Source of the DNA: Bacteroidales bacterium
GTDB lineage: Bacteria > Bacteroidota > Bacteroidia > Bacteroidales > Paludibacteraceae
DNA: 33,867 nucleotides
Reading direction: 5' to 3'
Assembly (NCBI GenBank): GCA_015654525.1
Contig: JAATGT010000331.1
Location: 1 to 33,867 of the forward strand
The position numbers were made by a program, and so were the translations under genes. The notes below the pieces were generated by a model. That model was not told where the DNA came from and ran no database searches. It worked only from the letters and a program-made list of their open reading frames with translations. Positions 28,700-33,867 of the stretch are shown here, piece after piece; the first letter of the stretch is position 1; each line of letters begins with the position of its first letter.

Positions 28700-31105
28700 T
28701 TACATCTTTATAATAATACCAATAGTAGGTAAGACAGTTCCGCTCAAATTATCGATAGTGCGCAACAAGTACTTGCCGGAATTATTGGGATCGGTTTGAG
28801 GTGTATATACTTTATTACCCGAAGCATCGACTGTACCGGTATCAAGATTGGTATAAACAGGTGCTCCGCGGGTTTTGAAATTATAAGCATTCTGAATGTC
28901 GGTGTAAAGATTGAGCACCCATTTTTTGAAATAAAACTCCTTATCGATACGGAGATCTAGTTGATGGGTGTCGGGTTTGCGCAAAGAATTGAAGCGGGAG
29001 TAATCCAAAACAGGTTTGTGATTGATATCCCAAACAGATTTAACTGCCGAAAGAGGATCGATAGGCGTATAAGGAGCACCGCCTACAAAACGCCAACGCA
29101 TGGCGACATTCCAGTTACGAGGGAGTTTATAACGACCTATAAGGTTGAACAAATGCCGGGTATCCCAGGCAGAAGGCAGATATACACCAGCAACATTAGT
29201 AAATTCACTCCGAAAATAAGTATAAGTAGCCGTCACGTTCAGTCTTTTCATTTCCATGATTTTATAAAGCACTTCCAGTCCATAAGCACGTCCATTGCCT
29301 GTGGAAACTATCTGTTCGTCACCCACCTCCCCGTAATCGGTTCCTTTACTGGCAATACTTATCCCATCAGTTACCGAGAGCGGATAATCATTATAGCCTT
29401 TGTAAAATGCCTCTACACTCAAGCGCATATTTTCCATAGGCCGGTATTCCAGCCCGGCAATGGCCTGGTTGGAGATGATGTAACGTAAATCTTCCGTTTT
29501 ATTCACCAAAATGCCGAGTGCATCGCGGTAGCCGAGTGTGGTGTAAGCCGGTTGCTGAGCGTAACGCCCTATGTTGGCATTCAGATCCAAATCAGGCGAA
29601 AGGGCGTAAGACACCGAGAAGCGTGGCGAAAACTGATTAAGCGGATTGGTCATATTCCGGTTATAATCGAGACCGGCCATATTGATGCCCAACGATAGTT
29701 TCAGACGTTCGTCCAACAGCTCTTTGGAAGCCTGCGCAAAAGCCTGATAGCCGAACACATTAATGTTGGTACTGTAAAGCAAATCAGTGGCTGTATTATT
29801 TAAAAGAATCTGTCGGTTGGTGTAATTACTATAGTGCGCATACTTCATGCCGCCACCAAAAGACAGTTTCACCGGCAGATCGGGATAGTTACGTTCAAAG
29901 CGGACTTTGTTTTCGGCTTCATCAGAACTATAATCGGACCTTTTAAGGCTGTCGGTATTATTATCCTTGTATTTAAAATTACTATTGTGTAGCATATTGC
30001 GGCTCAACACCCAAGTATCGTAATGATTATCTGCAAAATGTTTGTAGACTATTCCCAAAGCATAATCCCACTGTTTGTATGATGGCAGATAGGACAAAAT
30101 ATAAGCCTGATTCTCGGTCGGGTTTTTGATTCCGGTGTTCAGTTTACTGTTGTCAATAGCACCGATTCCGATAAAACTGATCTCATTTCGGTTATCAATG
30201 CGGGTTTTAAGTTTAAACTGAAAGTCATTATAGGTCGGCAAAAAGGGTAAACCCAGCGCCGAAAACAGCAGCTGAAGATAAGATTGCCTGGCTGATACAA
30301 TAAACGTGGAACTTTTCCCAATAGGTCCATCAAGCGTCAGAGCAGCATCAGAAGCACCTACGGAAAGCTTGCTGTGGATGCGGTCTTTGCTACTGTCTTT
30401 CTGGCGGATATCCATCACCGAACTGAGCGCATTGCCTTTGTCGGCCGGAAAGGCACCGGTATAGAAATTAATTTCGCGTACAAAGTCGGGATTGATAATG
30501 CCCACCACACCACCCGAAGCACCTTGTGTGGTAAAGTGATTGATAAGTGGAATTTCAATGTCATCAAGATAAAACACATTCTCCGACGGGCCGCCTCCAC
30601 GTACAATCAGGTCGTTGCGATTGGGATCGGTGGCTCCTACGCCGGGCAAGGTCTGTATTACCTTGGAAACATCGCGGTTAGCACCGGCAGCTTTCTCAAT
30701 ATCCTGTACTCCGATGGATAATGCAGAGAGCGGACTTTCAATCTTTCTGACATTAAAGTTCTGATGGACGGTAACCTCACCCAACTGCACGGCAGATTCT
30801 TCTACCGCCACATCGATAAAGGTAGTTTGATTGCCCTGGACCTGAAACTCGGACGAAACAGTGCTATGATAACCGATAAGGCTAACGACTAATCGGTTAA
30901 AACCGGGATCGACTGCCGTAAAGTTGTAATTACCTTCGGCATCGGATGTAGAGCCCACATCGGTACCCTGGATAAGAATAGAAGCATACGGAATAGACTG
31001 ATTCGTTTTAGCGTCATAAATGCGTCCTTTGATATTGCCTTTTTGAGCAAAAGCTTGTGCCGAAAGCATGAGAATAAAAAGCAAAAGAGTATAGCTATAC
31101 CTCAT
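28700..31105 (-). CDS. TonB-dependent outer-membrane receptor with carboxypeptidase-like domain
   Basis: An 801-residue receptor. The signal peptide is MRYSYTLLLFILMLSAQAFA. Residues about 22-110 form a CarboxypepD_reg-like domain (GNIKGRIYDAKTNQSIPYAS, LVVSLIGYHSTVSSEF). The plug domain spans about 120-245 (VIQTLPGVGATDPNRNDLIVRGGGPSENVF, a typical LPGVxxxDxxxxDLIVRGGxPxEN). The remainder is a 22-strand-type barrel ending in IGIIIKM. It takes up a substrate across the outer membrane using TonB energy. It is not next to a SusD gene, so it may be a siderophore- or cofactor-type receptor rather than a SusC, but the ligand is unknown. No Fur or riboswitch site was recognised upstream. Confidence 0.95.
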   Translation of the reverse strand: MRYSYTLLLFILMLSAQAFAQKGNIKGRIYDAKTNQSIPYASILIQGTDVGSTSDAEGNYNFTAVDPGFNRLVVSLIGYHSTVSSEFQVQGNQTTFIDVAVEESAVQLGEVTVHQNFNVRKIESPLSALSIGVQDIEKAAGANRDVSKVIQTLPGVGATDPNRNDLIVRGGGPSENVFYLDDIEIPLINHFTTQGASGGVVGIINPDFVREINFYTGAFPADKGNALSSVMDIRQKDSSKDRIHSKLSVGASDAALTLDGPIGKSSTFIVSARQSYLQLLFSALGLPFLPTYNDFQFKLKTRIDNRNEISFIGIGAIDNSKLNTGIKNPTENQAYILSYLPSYKQWDYALGIVYKHFADNHYDTWVLSRNMLHNSNFKYKDNNTDSLKRSDYSSDEAENKVRFERNYPDLPVKLSFGGGMKYAHYSNYTNRQILLNNTATDLLYSTNINVFGYQAFAQASKELLDERLKLSLGINMAGLDYNRNMTNPLNQFSPRFSVSYALSPDLDLNANIGRYAQQPAYTTLGYRDALGILVNKTEDLRYIISNQAIAGLEYRPMENMRLSVEAFYKGYNDYPLSVTDGISIASKGTDYGEVGDEQIVSTGNGRAYGLEVLYKIMEMKRLNVTATYTYFRSEFTNVAGVYLPSAWDTRHLFNLIGRYKLPRNWNVAMRWRFVGGAPYTPIDPLSAVKSVWDINHKPVLDYSRFNSLRKPDTHQLDLRIDKEFYFKKWVLNLYTDIQNAYNFKTRGAPVYTNLDTGTVDASGNKVYTPQTDPNNSGKYLLRTIDNLSGTVLPTIGIIIKM

Positions 31106-31216
31106 AGTACATTGGGGTTAGTATTTTGATTCTATCTAATAACGGCAATGGAATACGAAATGTTTATTTTGCTGTCTGCAGCTAGTAGTAGAAGAGGATC
31201 AGTGATAGCCGTTCAC

Positions 31217-31287
31217 AAAAAAAGTATCCCGTAGATGTAGCCGGTTGTCGTAGTAATGTTCTACGCCAATCAGCCTTTACCTGCGGG
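31217..31287 (-). terminator. Nested hairpin with T tract, candidate terminator of the 31426 gene
   Basis: Plus-strand cccgtag (31228-31234) pairs with ctgcggg (31281-31287), ggttg (31243-31247) with caatc (31267-31271), and cgtag (31249-31253) with ctacg (31261-31265), a three-tier stem. Read on the minus strand it is followed by seven T's (31217-31223), as in an intrinsic terminator for the unknown gene. The G-T pairs favour plus-strand folding, so the direction is unsure. The rest of the 31106-31425 gap is a simple gattagttgttagttacgag tract and nothing else I can name. Confidence 0.4.
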
Positions 31288-31425
31288 AGATTAGTTGTTA
31301 GTTACGAGTTAGACAAGTAGCTATCAGAAAATTTATTTGTTGAAAAGATTTACACTGCAAAGTAAAGCTTTATTTGTTACAAAAAGATGTCAATGAGATT
31401 ACAAATTTGTAAACGAAATTAGTGA

Positions 31426-31977
31426 TTAACGATTAGTTGGAGTGCTTGCTATTTTATTCACGGCATCGTACACAGGCACGAGATAACCATTTTCGAAGCG
31501 ACACAGTACACAAATATTACCCACCGGTTTGGCACTTACCCACTCCAACGATAGTTCGGTACCATCATATAACACTTTCGACAGAAAAGAGTTTCCGACT
31601 TTAAACAGCTGATCATAGTCCTGTGTCTCGAAGCGTAGTTTTGCTTTGTCAAAGTTCCCGGTTTGAAACGTACAGCGATATATTGCCTGCTCGGCACATT
31701 CGGTACGCAAATACAGGGCATGTTGTTGCAAAGCCGGTGCTGTGCTCTTTTGCGGAAAGATATGAGTAGGCGATAACTGCCCACTGAATACCACCACATC
31801 ATCCTGTTTGATTTCCATAACCGAAATATGATCGGTAAGTAGCTGCGAAACATGGATCAGATTGTTATAATGAAAAAACTCTTCCCAGTTATTGAAGATG
31901 GTGGCATCTTTAGGCATATAGCTGCCAAGTACCAGCTCGGCGGCTACGCCTGTAAATTGTATGGTAATGTCGGACAT
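31426..31977 (-). CDS. Hypothetical protein, cytoplasmic, beta-rich
   Basis: I do not recognise this 183-residue protein. It has no signal peptide or membrane helix. Beta-type segments alternate through it (ITIQFTGVAAELVLGSY, HISVMEIKQDDVVVFSG, YRCTFQTGNFDKAKLRFETQ). It has three Cys. The C-terminus ends KIASTPTNR, encoded next to a tract of gattaacgattag-like repeats. The start ATG at 31977 follows 110 bp of ordinary AT-rich sequence, beyond which array C begins. Codon use looks ordinary and the frame is long, so it is likely a real gene, but no function can be assigned. A terminator-like hairpin lies about 140 bp downstream. Confidence 0.6.
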   Translation of the reverse strand: MSDITIQFTGVAAELVLGSYMPKDATIFNNWEEFFHYNNLIHVSQLLTDHISVMEIKQDDVVVFSGQLSPTHIFPQKSTAPALQQHALYLRTECAEQAIYRCTFQTGNFDKAKLRFETQDYDQLFKVGNSFLSKVLYDGTELSLEWVSAKPVGNICVLCRFENGYLVPVYDAVNKIASTPTNR

Positions 31978-32091
31978 CGGAGATAATTGATTAAATGGAG
32001 TGCAAATTTACGCAAAATATATGCACACTACCGAGATTTAGCCCCACAATCGAAAATGAGTAGAAACGGATAGCACATATATGCAAACAGA

Positions 32092-32520
32092 TCTTAAAGA
32101 AATCGCATCGGACTATTAAGGAGAATGGTTGGACTGTTAAGGGATCGTATCGGATATGTTAGAAAAAGGGTAGGACGATAAAGAAATAGGGTAGGAATCG
32201 TTAATTATGAGGTAGGACAACAAAGAAATGGCAGACGACTGTTAAGGAAAACGGTTGGACTGTTAAGGGGAATGGGCGGACAGCAAAGAAATCAGGTTGG
32301 ACATGGAAGAAATAGGATCAGACAAGGAAGAAGTAGCACCGGATAGGGAAGAAATAGAAGTGAACAGGAAAGAAATAGCATCGGACAGACAAGAAATAGA
32401 GGTCGACTCGAAAGAAATAGCATTGGACAAGCAAGAGAAAGAGCTGAACAGATAAGAAGTAGCTCCGAACGGTAAAGAAAAAGCATCGAATGCATAAGAA
32501 ACAGGGGTGAACGGAAAGAG
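32092..32520. repeat. 21-bp tandem array C (about 20 units)
   Basis: A purine-rich plus strand repeats a 21-bp unit of the type cagataagaaatagcatcgg plus one base about 20 times, with every unit differing at several positions. The most constant words are aagaaatag and a final gga or gaa. Units early in the array carry ctgttaagg instead. One plus-strand frame reads heptads such as KEIASDR, QEIEVDS, KEIALDK and EEIGSDK, interrupted by stop codons. Two minus-strand frames stay open for 67-76 codons with a hydrophobic heptad, a by-product of the 21-bp period. No gene is called here. Confidence 0.9.
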
Positions 32521-32752
32521 AGAAAAAACAGTAAAATGTTGCTACCACAAAAAAAGCTTAACTAACTTTGGAGGGCGAAAAATGGGAACGTCTTTGTCTG
32601 GAACTTATAAAGTAGAAAAATCAAGTTGCACTCTGTTTTCTATTGATATTTACGTTTTGCCGGACTAACAATTTACACGAAAATTGTGTTACAATAAAAA
32701 TCTCATTGCAAACGCGAGGAATAATAAATTTTTAAACCAAACACCATATCCA

Positions 32753-33169
32753 ATGCCATTTGTAAGAATAAGTTTAGCCGAGGAATTATCGGCAATCACA
32801 AAGCAGAACATATCTAAAGCTATTCACCGTTCTCTGATTCAGGAATTCAACATTCCGGAAAATGATTATTTCCATGTCATAGAAGAACTAAAACCTGCTC
32901 AGTTGCTTTATCCCGAGAACTATTTGGACATCAATCATACAAACAGGATGGTTTATATTCAAATTATTGCCGGTGCAGGAAGAACGCTTGAGCAGAAAAA
33001 GAACTTATATGCACAGATAGCCGGCAATATTTCGTCGACTACCGAAGTACTGGCAGATGATATAATCATTGTGTTGATAGAAAATAACGGTTCGGAAAAC
33101 TGGTCGTTCGGAAAAGGAGAGATTCAGGAAGTAAAACACTTGAAACAGATGCCTGACAAGAGTGAGTAA
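32753..33169 (+). CDS. Tautomerase-family (4-oxalocrotonate tautomerase-like) protein
   Basis: A 138-residue protein started at the ATG 32753 so that Pro is residue 2 (MPFVRISLAEELSA), becoming the N-terminal catalytic Pro after Met removal. This is required for the family. A longer frame from 32684 would add 23 residues and bury the Pro, so it is rejected. Two tautomerase beta-alpha-beta halves are visible: PFVRISL...NISKAIHRSL and MVYIQIIAGAGRTLEQKKNLYAQIA. The second half shows the IQII-x-GRTxEQK pattern. The length fits the two-domain tautomerases. The substrate is unknown; family members move double bonds or remove halogens. It is followed by a GNAT gene 57 bp downstream. Confidence 0.9.
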   Translation: MPFVRISLAEELSAITKQNISKAIHRSLIQEFNIPENDYFHVIEELKPAQLLYPENYLDINHTNRMVYIQIIAGAGRTLEQKKNLYAQIAGNISSTTEVLADDIIIVLIENNGSENWSFGKGEIQEVKHLKQMPDKSE

Positions 33170-33226
33170 CCCGCTGCCAATGATTAGAAATAAACACTGA
33201 AAATAACACACAAAACAGTTGAACAA

Positions 33227-33649
33227 ATGAATTTACGAATACAACGCGACACGAAAAACATTAATTGGGACGAGGTAGTTGATACACTTCGGCAAGTTGG
33301 GATGGGGTATCATAGCAGCGAGATGCACCAACGCGCGTTTGAAAATAGTTATACCGTTGTGTTTATCTTTGACGACGATAAGCTGGTTGGTTTTGGTCGG
33401 GCTATCTCCGACGGTGAATATCAATCTGCCATATACGACGTGGCTGTTTCGCCCCTCTATCAGGGCAAAGGCATTGGCAAAATGATCATTCAGGCTATAG
33501 TGGAAAATACGGCTAATTGCAATTTCATCTTATACGCTCCGCCCGGCAAAGAACTGTTTTACGAAAAAGAAAGTTTCAGGCGGATGAAAACCGGAATGGC
33601 TTTGTTTGTCAACAGCCAGAAAATGCAGGAAATGGGTTTTACGGACTAA
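33227..33649 (+). CDS. GNAT-family N-acetyltransferase
   Basis: A 140-residue single-domain acetyltransferase. Motif A is SPLYQGKGIGKMIIQAIVEN, with Q-G-K-G-I-G as the acetyl-CoA loop. It follows the strand YDVAV, and an earlier region, FIFDDDKLVGFGRAISDGEY, is typical of the family. The C-terminal LYAPPGKELFYEKESFRRMK segment matches the Y-x-K-x-G-F-like end. The acceptor is unknown. It is likely co-transcribed with the tautomerase gene (57-bp gap). After its stop, bases 33650-33867 show no gene, no hairpin and only AT-rich sequence. Confidence 0.9.
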   Translation: MNLRIQRDTKNINWDEVVDTLRQVGMGYHSSEMHQRAFENSYTVVFIFDDDKLVGFGRAISDGEYQSAIYDVAVSPLYQGKGIGKMIIQAIVENTANCNFILYAPPGKELFYEKESFRRMKTGMALFVNSQKMQEMGFTD

Positions 33650-33867
33650 GTAGAGAGCCATCAATTAAGTAGTTACAGGTAAATAATTACGAGCTAAGAG
33701 GTAGTTTATCTGCATTTTATAAAAAAAAACAGATTGTGAAATATTATTTATCACTTATAACCCCGATTTTAGCTCTTAAATCTGATAGGAATACAATTAG
33801 TGCAGTGTTTATAATCATCGACAACAACGGGTGGTCTAAATAATAAATATAAAAGGAAAAGGAAAAC

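Noticed and set aside
31106-31425. Cobalamin or other metabolite riboswitch upstream of the TonB receptor
   Set aside because: None of the conserved B12-box or TPP-box words was found, and the strongest stems fold better on the opposite strand.
32292-32548. Two overlapping minus-strand frames with hydrophobic heptads (67 and 76 codons)
   Set aside because: Both arise from the 21-bp period of array C, which has no stop in those frames. Two overlapping frames of similar kind argue against either being a gene.
32684-32752. Upstream start for the tautomerase
   Set aside because: It would bury the catalytic N-terminal Pro, which must be residue 1 after Met removal; the ATG at 32753 gives MP.
1-33867. 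tRNA, rRNA or intact transposase genes
   Set aside because: I looked for acceptor-stem/T-loop words and for transposase-like frames on both strands and found none that held up.

Overview
The window looks like a chromosomal segment of a Bacteroidota (Bacteroidales-like) genome. The evidence is the AT-rich base composition, several TAnnTTTG promoter -7 boxes, the near absence of Shine-Dalgarno sites, and family content: a TonB-dependent receptor with an N-terminal carboxypeptidase-like domain, DUF4252 beside an ECF sigma factor, OmpA-barrel proteins, a TatA/TatC pair and a 7TM-HD phosphohydrolase. I see no rRNA, tRNA, CRISPR array, intact insertion sequence or prophage.

Region 1 (1-9850, all minus strand, so read right to left) is a surface-polysaccharide sugar cluster. 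In transcription order it encodes an RfbH-type 3-dehydrase, a short RfbI-like reductase, the RfbF cytidylyltransferase, the RfbG 4,6-dehydratase, an NAD-dependent epimerase-fold reductase, a thiamine-diphosphate enzyme of the acetolactate-synthase fold, a GT2 glycosyltransferase and a Wzx-type flippase. Together they spell the CDP-3,6-dideoxy-4-keto-hexose route followed by a two-gene branch that strongly resembles YerE/YerF. The best reading is a CDP-yersiniose-like, two-carbon-branched 3,6-dideoxysugar that is transferred and flipped for an O-antigen or capsule. The rfbG gene carries two in-frame segments that look like intergenic repeat DNA.

Region 2 (9850-14985) is repeat-rich. It holds TIR-bounded miniature elements, a 21-bp tandem array beside an unknown gene, two paralogous outer-membrane barrel proteins (one with an OmpA domain), a second copy of the repeat found at position 1, and a second 21/42-bp array. 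Region 3 (14986-19020, plus) has a small YciI / AhpD-like / TfoX-C operon, an HXXEE membrane protein, a GNAT enzyme, a MaoC-like hydratase with a remarkable terminator, and an AraC-GyrI regulator. Region 4 (19330-23124, plus) is a compact Tat unit: tatA, tatC, a DUF362 protein with a twin-arginine signal, and a NapH-NapG-like polyferredoxin fusion with an internal twin-arginine signal. Region 5 (23236-33867) holds a LysE exporter, an ECF sigma / putative anti-sigma / DUF4252 operon, an NlpC/P60 peptidase, a PgpH-like phosphodiesterase, a TonB receptor, an unknown protein, a third 21-bp array, a tautomerase and a GNAT enzyme.

The most unusual structure is three arrays (near 10.4, 14.5 and 32.3 kb) that share an exact 21-bp period, two helical turns or seven codons, while having unrelated unit sequences. 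The most informative gene system is the putative branched-sugar pathway. All functional calls are homology-style judgements by eye; no database search was run.
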